A stretch of DNA of 34,521 nt. Origin: Actinomycetes bacterium. GTDB lineage: Bacteria; Actinomycetota; Actinomycetes; Jiangellales; Jiangellaceae. How positions within the stretch are numbered: position 1 is the first letter of the stretch; each line of letters begins with the position of its first letter. The notes under the pieces were generated by a model. That model searched no databases. It was not told where the DNA came from and was given only the letters and a program-made list of their open reading frames with translations. A program made the position numbers and the translations under genes. Shown here piece after piece: positions 16,489-23,967 of this stretch. Location of the stretch: NCBI GenBank assembly GCA_021793295.1, contig JAJYTA010000031.1:1-34521 (forward strand), in the 5' to 3' direction.

Positions 16489-17784
16489 TCATGCGGCGGG
16501 GAGAATGCTGTGCCCGACGCCGAACACGTTCTCGGGGTCGTAGGCCCGCTTCACCGTGCGCAGCCGCGCGTAGTCACTCGCGGTGTACGCCTGTGCGGTG
16601 CGAGACGTGTCGGACAGGAAGTTCAGGAACGCCCCGCCGATGCCGTACGGGCGAAGACCGTTCACCACGTGGGGCGTCGGCGCATCGACGATGACGCTGA
16701 ACTCCGCGGTGTTGCGCCCCGCCGGTCCGCCGTCGGCGCCCGGGCGGGCCAGCGCCCCGCCCCAGTGACGCACCTCGACGTTCGCGCCGGCGCCGTCGAC
16801 GGCCCCGGCCGTGTCGACCAGCCGCTTGATCACCGCGTCCGGCAGGTCCGGGAAGAAGTCCAGGTACCTGGCGGGCGTGCCGCCCATCGCGGCGTCGGCG
16901 TACCGCATCGATCGGTACCCGTCCACCAAGGCCGGCCCGGCAGCCGCGCGCAACGGACGCAGCAGGCGTTCGGCCTCGTCGGCACCGCCGGCGTACATCG
17001 CCTTGATGCCCAGCACCCGTCGGCCGTCCACCGTGGTGAGCACGATGGCGGTGCTCATCGCGTCGGGCGCCCCGCGAGCCCAGTCGCCGTAGGCCGCCAG
17101 CGTCTCGTCGGCTCGTTCGGGCGCGAAGTACGAGATGCCGCCGTAGACCTCGGTGACGGGGTAGAGGCGGAACTCCAGCGAGGTCACCACCCCGAAGCTG
17201 CCGCCACCGCCACGCAACGCCCAGAACAGATCGGCATTCTCGTATGCATCGGCGCGCACCAGCCGCCCCTCGGCCGTCACGACTTCCGCGCTCAGCACGC
17301 TGTCCGCAGCCAGGCCATACAGCCGTCCCAGCCAGCCCATCCCGCCGCCGAGCGTGAACCCGGTGACACCGACGGAGTTCGACGAACCCGACAGCGGCGC
17401 CAGGCCGTACGCCGACGCGGCGGCGAGCACGTCACCCCACACGGCTCCGGGCCCGACGTGTGCGACCTGGCGGTGCGGATCGACCTGCACGGTGTTCATC
17501 GACGTCGTCTTCAGCAGCAGCCCGTCGTCGCAGGGCACATGCGTACCGTGGCCGGTGGCCTGGACGGCGAACGGCACGTCGTAGTCGCGCGCGGCGACGA
17601 CCGCCGCGTGCACGTCAGCGATGTTCGTGGCCTCGGCCACCAGCGCCGGGCGGGGGTCCAGCGTCGGCGCGAGCGGGCGGCGGTGCGCGTCGTACCCCTC
17701 GTCGCCCGGCAGGTGCACCGCGCCGCTGAACGTGCGGCCCAGCCAGTGGGTGACATCCGGTCGTGTCATCGTCATGTTCGCCAT
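16489..17784 (-). CDS. FAD-binding oxidoreductase, berberine-bridge-enzyme-like
   Basis: A 431-residue flavoenzyme. The N-terminal PCMH-type FAD domain shows PFAVQATGHGTHV with His79 at the position that often binds FAD covalently, VGPGAVWGDV, and GGGMGWLGRLYGLAADS. A substrate domain follows, and the C-terminus YDPENVFGVGHSI is the BBE signature. The second cysteine of bicovalent enzymes is not seen. These enzymes oxidise alcohols, sugars or aromatic natural products using oxygen; this substrate is unknown. AGGAG lies six bases upstream of the ATG at 17784, supporting that start. The gene diverges from menC; no functional link to menaquinone synthesis is evident. Confidence 0.9.
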   Translation of the reverse strand: MANMTMTRPDVTHWLGRTFSGAVHLPGDEGYDAHRRPLAPTLDPRPALVAEATNIADVHAAVVAARDYDVPFAVQATGHGTHVPCDDGLLLKTTSMNTVQVDPHRQVAHVGPGAVWGDVLAAASAYGLAPLSGSSNSVGVTGFTLGGGMGWLGRLYGLAADSVLSAEVVTAEGRLVRADAYENADLFWALRGGGGSFGVVTSLEFRLYPVTEVYGGISYFAPERADETLAAYGDWARGAPDAMSTAIVLTTVDGRRVLGIKAMYAGGADEAERLLRPLRAAAGPALVDGYRSMRYADAAMGGTPARYLDFFPDLPDAVIKRLVDTAGAVDGAGANVEVRHWGGALARPGADGGPAGRNTAEFSVIVDAPTPHVVNGLRPYGIGGAFLNFLSDTSRTAQAYTASDYARLRTVKRAYDPENVFGVGHSILPAA

Positions 17785-17892
17785 GTCGAGCTCCTGTTCT
17801 CCGTCCTCACCGATACGTCGAACGGCTCCTCAGGAAATCGACAGGTCGTCGAGAAATCGGGCCGGAAAACGTCGCTCGCGTACGCTGACGCC

Positions 17893-18903
17893 GTGTCCGC
17901 CGGTCCGCACGTTTACGCGATCCCCCTGCGCACCCGGTTTCGAGGCATCACCGTGCGCGAAGGCATGCTGATCCAAGGTCCGGCCGGATGGGGAGAGTTC
18001 TGCCCGTTTCCCGAGTACGACGATGCCGTCGCGGCGTCGTGGCTGGCCACGGCCGTGGAGCAGGCCACCGAAGGCTGGCCCGCGCCAGTACGTGACCGCG
18101 TCCCGGTCAACTGCACCGTGCCGGCGGTCGACGCCGAACGTGCCCACGCCATCGCCGCCGGTTCGGGCTGTGCGACGGCGAAGGTCAAGGTCGCAGACCA
18201 TCCGGACGCACAGGCCGAGGACATGGCCCGGGTCGAGGCCGTCCGCGACGCCCTCGGACCGGACGGGGCGATCCGGGTGGATGCCAATGCCGCGTGGGAC
18301 GTCGACACGGCCATCGCCCGGATTCGCCAGCTCGATCGCGCGGCCGGCGGTCTCGAATACGTCGAGCAACCGTGCCGGAGCATCACCGAACTGGCCGCCG
18401 TCCGCCGTCGCGTCGACGTCCCCATCGCGGCCGACGAGTCGATTCGGCAGGCCGACGATCCGCTCGCCGTCGCCGTCGCCGGGGCGGCGGACATCGCCGT
18501 CATCAAGTGCACGCCCCTCGGTGGCGTCCGCCGGGCCCTGCAGGTGGCCGAGGCGTGCGGGTTGCCGTGCGTAGTCTCCTCGGCCCTGGAGACCAGCGTC
18601 GGACTGGCGGCCCAGCTGGCCCTCGCCGGCGCATTGCCCGACCTCGACCACGCCTGCGGGCTGGGGACACTGAGCCTGCTCGACGGCGATATCGTCGCGG
18701 CGACCGACTCGCTGGTGCCGGTCGACGGGTTTCTCCCGGTCCCGCGCACGCCGCCGAGCCCGGACCCGGCGGCGTTGCGCGCCTACGCGATGCGCGACCC
18801 GGACCGATCAGCGTGGTGGCGCCGCCGCCTGGATCGGGTCGGTGACCGGCTCGGCCTGGGTCAAGGCGATGCCACCCCAGATGCGGACCACGACACTGAG
18901 TAG
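17893..18903 (+). CDS. menC: o-Succinylbenzoate synthase
   Basis: A 336-residue enolase-superfamily enzyme that dehydrates SHCHC to o-succinylbenzoate in menaquinone biosynthesis. The catalytic KVK is at residues 97-99 (ATAKVKVAD), the metal ligands are D130 (RVDANAAWD), E158 (EYVEQPC) and D181 (AADES), and the second catalytic Lys is K205 (VIKCTPLGG). Length and motifs match the actinobacterial MenC type. GTG 17893 is used because it is the last start before the conserved N-terminus and a TACGCT hexamer ends six bases before it, suggesting a leaderless message; no Shine-Dalgarno is visible. No other men gene is in view. The last 96 bases overlap the end of the convergent membrane protein gene, so the C-terminal tail may be a recent extension. 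Confidence 0.9.
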   Translation: MSAGPHVYAIPLRTRFRGITVREGMLIQGPAGWGEFCPFPEYDDAVAASWLATAVEQATEGWPAPVRDRVPVNCTVPAVDAERAHAIAAGSGCATAKVKVADHPDAQAEDMARVEAVRDALGPDGAIRVDANAAWDVDTAIARIRQLDRAAGGLEYVEQPCRSITELAAVRRRVDVPIAADESIRQADDPLAVAVAGAADIAVIKCTPLGGVRRALQVAEACGLPCVVSSALETSVGLAAQLALAGALPDLDHACGLGTLSLLDGDIVAATDSLVPVDGFLPVPRTPPSPDPAALRAYAMRDPDRSAWWRRRLDRVGDRLGLGQGDATPDADHDTE

Positions 18904-19509
18904 CAGCGACGGCATGAACACCGCCCCGGCGACCGCGGTCAGTGGGGTGTCCGGCGCGAAGATCGTCACCGCCGTGGCCGTGCCCGCGATGAGTGCTACC
19001 CACCCGAACCCGGCCGGAAGGGCACGTCGCGCCACTGCTGCCCAGCCTGCAGCAAGCATCGACAGGCCGAGGAACAGGTTCGCCGCACCACCGGCCGCAT
19101 CGAGCACGACGGTGAAGGCGGTCCATGCGCTCTGGGCGGCGGTTGCGTCCCGATCGGCCGCGTCGACGAAGGCCGGGACCCCGTACCAGTGGCCGAACGG
19201 CACGATCAGATGCAAAGCGATGCCGATCATGCCGAACCACAACGTCGCCGCGGCCGCGATGGGCGCTCGGCCCCGAATGCGTCCGGCGAGCCCGGCGACG
19301 AAGACGACCGCGAAGACCAGGTTCAACAGCCCCACGAAAACGGCTGCTCGCAGCATCGCGCCGTCCTCGCGTAGAAAGTCGATGGCCGACGCCGGGTCGG
19401 TGAAGGTATCCGCGGTCCAACCGCTGAGCGTCCACAAGGCTCCCTCGACGGCGAGCCCGAGTCCGGCGACGATGCCGGACCAGCCGGCGATCTTGGCATG
19501 GATGGTCAT
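18808..19509 (-). CDS. Six-span membrane protein of unknown function
   Basis: A 233-residue protein with about six hydrophobic spans (starting IAGWSGIVAGLGLAVEG; AAVFVGLLNLVFAVVFVAGL; IAAAATLWFGMIGIALHLIV; LDAAGGAANLFLGLSMLAAG; GFGWVALIAGTATAVTIF; AGAVFMPSLLLSVVVRI). I do not recognise a named family. I chose the ATG at 19507-19509, preceded by GAGG eight bases upstream; the longer open frame runs back into the MFS gene. It lies 16 bases after the MFS exporter stop on the same strand, so the two are probably one operon, and it shares that promoter and operator. The 3' end overlaps menC by 96 bases on the opposite strand. Confidence 0.75.
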   Translation of the reverse strand: MTIHAKIAGWSGIVAGLGLAVEGALWTLSGWTADTFTDPASAIDFLREDGAMLRAAVFVGLLNLVFAVVFVAGLAGRIRGRAPIAAAATLWFGMIGIALHLIVPFGHWYGVPAFVDAADRDATAAQSAWTAFTVVLDAAGGAANLFLGLSMLAAGWAAVARRALPAGFGWVALIAGTATAVTIFAPDTPLTAVAGAVFMPSLLLSVVVRIWGGIALTQAEPVTDPIQAAAPPR

Positions 19510-19525
19510 CAGGGTTTCCTCTCTG

Positions 19526-20890
19526 TCAGGCCGTCGTCTTGACGGGCGTACGGACCGGCTCGCGGTTGATCGACGTCCGGCGCCGCTGAACGACGCCACT
19601 GCTCGCGGCCAGCACGACGGCGAGGAGGACAGCCGCGCGCATGCCGTCGACGCCATCTCCAGCCAGCGACCAGACCGTGGTGGTCAGAGCCGGCCCGAAA
19701 GCGATGCCGAGTTGCCGTGCGAGGCTGGTCGATGCTCCGGTCGTTCCGAGCAGGTGACGCGGCGAACGAGCCATCGCCAGCGTCTGGTTGGGCCCGGCGA
19801 ACAACCCCGCTCCGGCGCCGGCCACGGCCAACCGCCACGCGAGATCGCCCGCGCTCCACGTCGAGCTCAGCGGCGCGAGCAGCAGTAACCCGATCGCGAT
19901 GATGACGGATCCGGTGACCACCACCCGCGTGGCTCCGAATCGGTCGGCCAGCACGCCGCTGACGAAGCCGAAAGCCATCACCATGACGGGGAAGGCGAGC
20001 ATGGTGACGCCGATCTGCGCCGTGGTCGCGCCCGCGACCTGGTGCAGGAAGAACGGGACCAGGAACAGCACCGCCATGACAGCGGTCATCTCCAACATCA
20101 GCGCAAGGTGCGGGCCTGGCATCCCGCGGGCGCCGAAGAGTTCACGCACCGGCTCGCTGCTCGCCGAGCGTCGCCACATCGCCACGAACGGCACGGCCGC
20201 GATCAGCAACAACAGCCAGGCCGGCCCACCTTCGGCAGCCAGGGACAGCCCCAGCATCACCGCTATCGCAGCTGCGCCGATCAACCCCGTTTCCATGGCC
20301 CAGGACCGATCCGGCAGGCTGAGCCCGCGATCGGCCGGCAACTGGCCGAGCCCGATCCCGATGACGAGCAGGCCCACCGGCACGTTCAGGTAGAAGATGG
20401 CCGGCCAGCCGAGGGTGTCGACGAGCAGCCCGCCGAGCAACGGCCCGCTGACGCCGCCGAGCGGTCCCAGCGTCATGACCACGCCCATCGCCCGCCCGCG
20501 TGCCTCCGGCCGCACGGCCGTCGTCGCCAGCACAGGGACCAAGGCGAACAACACGGCGCCGAAGCCACCCTGAACGACGCGAGCCGCGATCAACCAGCCC
20601 ATCCCGGGCGCCAGGCCCACGGCGGTGCTCGACACGGCGAATCCGGTGACGGCAAAGGTCAGGGCGGCACGCGCCCCCACGCCGTCCAGCCAGCGGCCGC
20701 TCGGTAGCGACAGTGCGATCAGGGGCAGGACGTAGGCGAGAACGACCCACTGGGACAGGCTCGTCGCCGTTCCGAAGTCCGCCTCGATCGTCGGTAACGC
20801 GACCTGGACCACCGTCGCATCGAGTTGCGCCATGAACACGGCGATCCCGGCGCCGGCGACCAACGCCCATCGGTTCTTCCCCGCGGCCAT
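19526..20890 (-). CDS. MFS exporter, DHA2 (EmrB/QacA-like) type
   Basis: A 454-residue transporter with roughly fourteen membrane spans. Features of proton-driven drug exporters are visible: DATVVQVALPTI in span 1, motif A in PSGRWLDGVGARAAL (about residue 66), and motif C-like glycines in GPLGGVSGPLLGG (about 145-157). It would export hydrophobic or cationic compounds. I chose the ATG at 20888-20890, nine bases after GAGGAG, over the ATG at 20899, which abuts that site. The promoter just upstream is covered by a 15-bp inverted repeat, so expression is probably repressed until an inducer is present. The small membrane protein gene follows in the same operon. Substrate unknown. Confidence 0.88.
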   Translation of the reverse strand: MAAGKNRWALVAGAGIAVFMAQLDATVVQVALPTIEADFGTATSLSQWVVLAYVLPLIALSLPSGRWLDGVGARAALTFAVTGFAVSSTAVGLAPGMGWLIAARVVQGGFGAVLFALVPVLATTAVRPEARGRAMGVVMTLGPLGGVSGPLLGGLLVDTLGWPAIFYLNVPVGLLVIGIGLGQLPADRGLSLPDRSWAMETGLIGAAAIAVMLGLSLAAEGGPAWLLLLIAAVPFVAMWRRSASSEPVRELFGARGMPGPHLALMLEMTAVMAVLFLVPFFLHQVAGATTAQIGVTMLAFPVMVMAFGFVSGVLADRFGATRVVVTGSVIIAIGLLLLAPLSSTWSAGDLAWRLAVAGAGAGLFAGPNQTLAMARSPRHLLGTTGASTSLARQLGIAFGPALTTTVWSLAGDGVDGMRAAVLLAVVLAASSGVVQRRRTSINREPVRTPVKTTA

Positions 20891-20908
20891 CCCGACCATC
20901 TCCTCAAG

Positions 20909-20957
20909 TTCACATTGTGTGTAGTTTGAAAATACACACGATGTGAAGTTTGAGCAA
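20909..20957 (-). promoter_or_regulatory. MFS operon promoter under a 15-bp inverted-repeat operator
   Basis: TTCACATTGTGTGTA (20909-20923) and TACACACGATGTGAA (20933-20947) are inverted repeats matching at 14 of 15 bases with a nine-base spacer. On the minus strand a -35-like TTGCTC (20957-20952) and a TATTTT -10 (20934-20929) are 17 bases apart, so the repeat covers the promoter. The region is much AT-richer than its surroundings. A separate plus-strand promoter (TTGAGG 20961-20966, TACCGT 20985-20990) may serve the YdeI-like gene. No TetR- or MarR-like gene lies directly beside the operator. Confidence 0.7.
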
Positions 20958-21022
20958 GGGTTGAGGGCGGACCGCGCGCCGCACTACCGTGAAAGTCCAT
21001 CTGCCGCGAAGAGGTGAGGGTC

Positions 21023-21370
21023 GTGGACGTCCTCGAGTTCCCTGACGCCGACGGCTGGGAGAGGTGGCTGCGCAGCCATCACGACGTACACACCGAGGCA
21101 TGGCTGCGCATCGGCAAGAAGAACCGCGGGGCCGGCCTCGTCTCGATCGACGAGGCACTCGACGTCGCGTTGTGTTACGGCTGGATCGACGGTCTGCGCA
21201 GGGCCTATGACGACGTGTCTTTCCTGCAGCGCTACTCACGCAGGCGGCCGAGGAGTTCGTGGTCGAAGATCAACGTCGCCAGAGTCGAGGCGTTGACGGC
21301 GGCCGGACGAATGCAACCGCCCGGCCTCGACCACGTCGCGGCCGCCCAGGCCGACGGACGGTGGAGGTAA
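21023..21370 (+). CDS. YdeI/OmpD-associated family protein, C-terminally truncated
   Basis: A 115-residue protein matching the N-terminal part of the YdeI/OmdA-like family: ADGWERWLRSHHD, WLRIGKKNRG, EALDVALCYGWIDG, FLQRYSRRRPRSSWSKINVARV and AAGRMQPPGL. Family members are usually near 190 residues; this one stops right after AQADGRW, so about 70 C-terminal residues are missing. The stop (TAA 21368-21370) lies beside the ribosome binding site of the next gene, as a deletion fusing the two would leave it. GTG 21023 is preferred over GTG 21014 because GAGGTG lies six bases before it. It may be a non-functional remnant or a small stable domain. The biochemical function of the family is not established. 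Confidence 0.7.
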   Translation: MDVLEFPDADGWERWLRSHHDVHTEAWLRIGKKNRGAGLVSIDEALDVALCYGWIDGLRRAYDDVSFLQRYSRRRPRSSWSKINVARVEALTAAGRMQPPGLDHVAAAQADGRWR

Positions 21371-21374
21371 GGCG

Positions 21375-21707
21375 ATGGCGCGGATCAGGTCGATCGTCAT
21401 GAACGTGTCGGACGTTCGCCGCGCGGGCCAGTTCTGGACCGGCGCGCTCGGTTACGTCCCGCATCCGGACAACCCGGCCTTCCTCCTCCCGCCGGACGGC
21501 GACGGCCCACGTGTCCATCTGGATGAGGGCGACCGGATGCACCTCGATCTGTCGGCCGACGACGCGGCCGAACAGGCCGCCGAGGTGGAGCGGCTGATCG
21601 CGCTCGGCGCCACCCGCGTGCCATGGGTGTATCCCGACGATGCCGACTTCGTCGTGCTCGCCGATACCGAGGGCAACCTGTTCTGCGTGATCGACGCCAG
21701 TCGGTGA
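21375..21707 (+). CDS. VOC (glyoxalase/bleomycin-resistance-like) family protein
   Basis: A 110-residue protein with one vicinal-oxygen-chelate fold module pair: SIVMNVSDVRRAGQFWTGALGYVP at the N-terminus, MHLDLSADD in the middle, and DFVVLADTEGNLFCVID at the C-terminus, the typical closing strand. Such proteins bind a metal, sequester antibiotics, or act as lyases and isomerases; the actual role is unknown. GGAGG at 21363-21367 serves as its ribosome binding site and overlaps the end of the truncated YdeI-like gene, so the two are co-transcribed. It converges on the winged-helix regulator with four bases between stops. Confidence 0.85.
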   Translation: MARIRSIVMNVSDVRRAGQFWTGALGYVPHPDNPAFLLPPDGDGPRVHLDEGDRMHLDLSADDAAEQAAEVERLIALGATRVPWVYPDDADFVVLADTEGNLFCVIDASR

Positions 21708-21711
21708 GCGG

Positions 21712-21993
21712 TCAGCCGACGACGCTCTTGAGGGCGGCAACGTGGTCGGCATAGGCGCGCCGACCGGCGGGGGTGAGCGCCGCCCAGGTCCGCACCCGGC
21801 CCCGTCCGGTGGGCTTGGAGATCGTCACGTAGCCAGCGTCCTGCAGGACCTTCAGGTTCTTGCTGACCACCGAGTCGGCCACGCCGAGCATGTCGCGCAG
21901 TGTCGCGAACTCCGCCGACGAGGTCGCATCGAGGAACGCGCAGATCCGTAGCCGGTGCGGCGCATGGATGATCTCGTTGAACTGCGTGCTCAT
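21712..21993 (-). CDS. Winged-helix transcriptional regulator (HTH_34 type)
   Basis: A compact 93-residue DNA-binding protein made of a single winged helix: IHAPHRLRICAFLDA, ATLRDMLGVADSVVSKNLKVL (recognition region), DAGYVTISK and a wing in GRGRVRTWAALTPAGRRAY. This is the HTH_34 type, related to MarR/ArsR, with no cysteine pair for metal sensing. The ATG overlaps the stop of the upstream membrane protein gene (ATGA, 21990-21993), so both are translated from one message. It probably represses its own operon by binding the tandem sites at 22436-22474; the signal it responds to, perhaps via the partner membrane protein, is unknown. Confidence 0.85.
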   Translation of the reverse strand: MSTQFNEIIHAPHRLRICAFLDATSSAEFATLRDMLGVADSVVSKNLKVLQDAGYVTISKPTGRGRVRTWAALTPAGRRAYADHVAALKSVVG

Positions 21994-22442
21994 GCGCCTG
22001 CCCGCAACTGGGCCCGCAACGCCACGTCGAAGCGTCGCCCGAGCACCACGACAGCCACCCCGACAACGGCCGCCATGACCCACGTCGGCCAGGCCAGCGA
22101 CGTCGTCCACACGATGACGAGGGAAGCCACCATCAGTACCCCGACCAGAGCACCCATGGCGTAAGCCCAGCGACTGGCGCGCCCTGCCTCGAAGCCGGAG
22201 ATCCACACGCCGGTCAACCGGCGGTAGGTCTGCACCAGCAGCGCGATGCCGGCCAGGAACAGCAGCGTAGCCACGCTTCGCACCAAGGTGTCACCGAAGC
22301 TGAACGCGACGAGATGCCCCGCCAACAGCAGCCCCAGGATCGGGTGATACCACCACGGCGTCACCAGCCGCTCCGCGGCGGCGGTGCGCGCCTCGCCGAT
22401 CATCGTCAGCGGGTCAGGCTGCTGCACGTCATTATTTTCCAT
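21990..22442 (-). CDS. Small four-span membrane protein paired with a regulator
   Basis: A 150-residue integral membrane protein with a short soluble N-terminus and about four spans (WWYHPILGLLLAGHLVAFSF; SVATLLFLAGIALLVQTY; YAMGALVGVLMVASLVIVW; TWVMAAVVGVAVVVLG). I recognise no enzymatic motif. It overlaps the winged-helix regulator gene by four bases, and pairs of this kind are common in actinobacteria. The start codon itself lies inside an operator-like repeat, so binding there could block both transcription and translation initiation. A sensor or modulator role for the membrane protein is a guess from the pairing. Confidence 0.75.
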   Translation of the reverse strand: MENNDVQQPDPLTMIGEARTAAAERLVTPWWYHPILGLLLAGHLVAFSFGDTLVRSVATLLFLAGIALLVQTYRRLTGVWISGFEAGRASRWAYAMGALVGVLMVASLVIVWTTSLAWPTWVMAAVVGVAVVVLGRRFDVALRAQLRAGA

Positions 22443-22480
22443 GTCGGAAAGTCAATCACATTCCAACTTGGAAAGTCAAT
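22436..22480 (-). promoter_or_regulatory. Tandem operator sites before the membrane protein/regulator operon
   Basis: Two dyads of the form TTCC-N5-GGAA stand 24 bases apart: TTTCC-ATGTC-GGAAA (22436-22450), overlapping the ATG, and ATTCCAACTTGGAAA (22460-22474), whose core TTCCAA-C-TTGGAA is a perfect palindrome. Each is followed by the same GTCAAT, giving an 11-bp direct repeat GGAAAGTCAAT (22446-22456 and 22470-22480), which on the coding strand reads as two TTGACT -35-like boxes. The gap between the stress protein stop and this gene is only 47 bases and consists almost wholly of these sites. Confidence 0.65.
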
Positions 22481-22489
22481 GCTCGGTGG

Positions 22490-23386
22490 TCACGCGGGCT
22501 CGTCCGGAGCACGGACGACGGCCACTGGACGCGTCGCCTGGTGGAGTACGGCCTGGCTGATCGAACCGAGCAACAGGCCGCGGAACTTGCCGAGACCCCG
22601 CGAGCCGACGACGACCAGCGCTGCGTCGCGCCCGTGGTCCAACAGCACATCGGCCGGATGACCGGCTTCGACGTGCACCGTGACGGCGACGTCGACGTCG
22701 ACCGCCCTGCGGGCCCGGTCGACAGCTTGACTCGCCTGCTCGACAGCCCGCCGGCGATCCTCCGCGGCCACTTTCGACATCGTGTCGGCATCGATGATCG
22801 GCATCGGCAGCACCGACACCTGGTACGCGTTCAACGCCACCACGTCGACGCCACGCAACGCCGCCTCGGTCATCGCCCACCGCAGCGCCGCATCGCTCGG
22901 TTCGGAACCGTCGACACCGACGACCACCGGGCCATCGGACGGCAGGACGTCGGACGGCACCACCACCGTCGGACACGGCGCACTCGCCGCGACCTTGCCG
23001 CTCACCGATCCCAGCGCCAGCGCGCCCAGGCCGCCGAGCCCGCGCGTACCGACGACGACCAAGCTCGCTTCCTGCGCTGCCTCGAGCAGGGCCTCGTCCG
23101 GACGGCGCACGAGCAGGGAAGTCTCGACGTGGACGTCCGGCGCTTGGGAGGCGGCCCGCTCCCGAGCGGTGGTGAGGACTTCCTCGCCGTAGGCCATCAG
23201 ATCGTCCGGCGGCGGGAACGTCGAGGCATCACCGAAGGCCGCCACCGTGATCGGCACCCACACCACGTGGACGATGCGAACACCAGCGTTGCGCCGCTGC
23301 GCGTCGGCCACCGCCCAGTCCAGCGCTGCGCCGCTGTTGAACGAACCGTCCACGCCGACGACGATCGTCTCGGTCCTGGTGGTCAT
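22490..23386 (-). CDS. Universal stress protein with two USP domains
   Basis: A 298-residue cytoplasmic protein made of two tandem USP domains, each starting with a VVGVDGS strand (about residues 8 and 153) and carrying the ATP-binding pattern G-X2-G-X9-G-S: GTRGLGGLGALALGS near 113 and GSRGLGKFRGLLLGS near 257. Both nucleotide sites look intact. Tandem USPs of this length are typical of mycobacteria and other actinobacteria and respond to hypoxia, nitric oxide or stationary phase. I chose the ATG at 23384-23386, with CGGAG eight bases upstream, over a longer GTG-type start at 23434. It is read toward the membrane protein/regulator pair but has its own region upstream. Confidence 0.92.
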   Translation of the reverse strand: MTTRTETIVVGVDGSFNSGAALDWAVADAQRRNAGVRIVHVVWVPITVAAFGDASTFPPPDDLMAYGEEVLTTARERAASQAPDVHVETSLLVRRPDEALLEAAQEASLVVVGTRGLGGLGALALGSVSGKVAASAPCPTVVVPSDVLPSDGPVVVGVDGSEPSDAALRWAMTEAALRGVDVVALNAYQVSVLPMPIIDADTMSKVAAEDRRRAVEQASQAVDRARRAVDVDVAVTVHVEAGHPADVLLDHGRDAALVVVGSRGLGKFRGLLLGSISQAVLHQATRPVAVVRAPDEPA

Positions 23387-23484
23387 GTGCGACTCCGTCC
23401 GCTGGCAACGTTGATCCGCTGACCCTGTTGCCATGATGACATCGGCAGGCGGGGCTCGGGTGAGAATCGTGACCCGATCGCCTA

Positions 23485-23518
23485 GCGGTCACCATATGAC
23501 CGCAATGCCTCGTAGGTT
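23485..23518 (+). promoter_or_regulatory. Operator-like inverted repeat and -10 before the second VOC gene
   Basis: GCGGTCA-CCATA-TGACCGC (23485-23503) is a perfect 7-bp inverted repeat. TAGGTT (23513-23518) ends six bases before the ATG at 23525, so the message may be leaderless and the repeat would lie across the -35 position. The repeat also overlaps a weaker GTGACC/GGTCAC pair (23469-23474 and 23487-23492). Confidence 0.5.
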
Positions 23519-23524
23519 CGTCTC

Positions 23525-23911
23525 ATGGACATGAAGTTGGAACTCGTCGCCGTACCGGTGACCGATGTCGACCGCGCCAAAGACTTCTACGTCCGGGCGG
23601 GATTCGTCGCCGACCACGACCACGCTGTCAGCGACACCATCAGGTTCGTGCAGCTCACTCCACCCGGGTCGGCATGCTCGATCGCCATCGGCTCCGGCCT
23701 GAGCTCCATGCAGCCCGGGTCGCTGGACAACATGCAGATGGTGGTGGCCGATGCCGACGCCGCCCGCGCCGAGCTGATCGAGCGCGGCATCGAGGTCAGC
23801 GAGGTCGACGCGCAGCCCTGGGGCCGATTCGTTTTCTTCTCCGACCCCGACGGCAATCAGTGGGCCTTGCAGCAGTTGCCCGACTACTCCGCCGGCGCCC
23901 GGGACGCTTGA
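23525..23911 (+). CDS. VOC (glyoxalase-like) family protein
   Basis: A 128-residue vicinal-oxygen-chelate protein: LELVAVPVTDVDRAKDFYV at the start, VSDTIRFVQLTPPGSACSIAIG in the middle, and GRFVFFSDPDGNQWALQQL at the end. The FSDPDGN-W closing motif is characteristic of the glyoxalase/bleomycin-resistance superfamily. Substrate and metal use are unknown. It is not closely similar to the VOC protein at 21375. The ATG at 23525 has only a weak AGG before it and a TAGGTT -10 six bases upstream. It diverges from the universal stress protein gene; the 138-base gap holds the inverted repeat listed separately. Confidence 0.87.
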   Translation: MDMKLELVAVPVTDVDRAKDFYVRAGFVADHDHAVSDTIRFVQLTPPGSACSIAIGSGLSSMQPGSLDNMQMVVADADAARAELIERGIEVSEVDAQPWGRFVFFSDPDGNQWALQQLPDYSAGARDA

Positions 23912-23967
23912 CGCGAACAGCCGGCTACAAGCGGAAGCCAGTGTCACTTCTGGGGTCAACGCGCCGT

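Noticed and set aside
16510-17892. Upstream extension of the MenC frame to 797 residues
   Set aside because: It is antisense to the well-supported FAD oxidoreductase and has no recognisable protein features before 17893.
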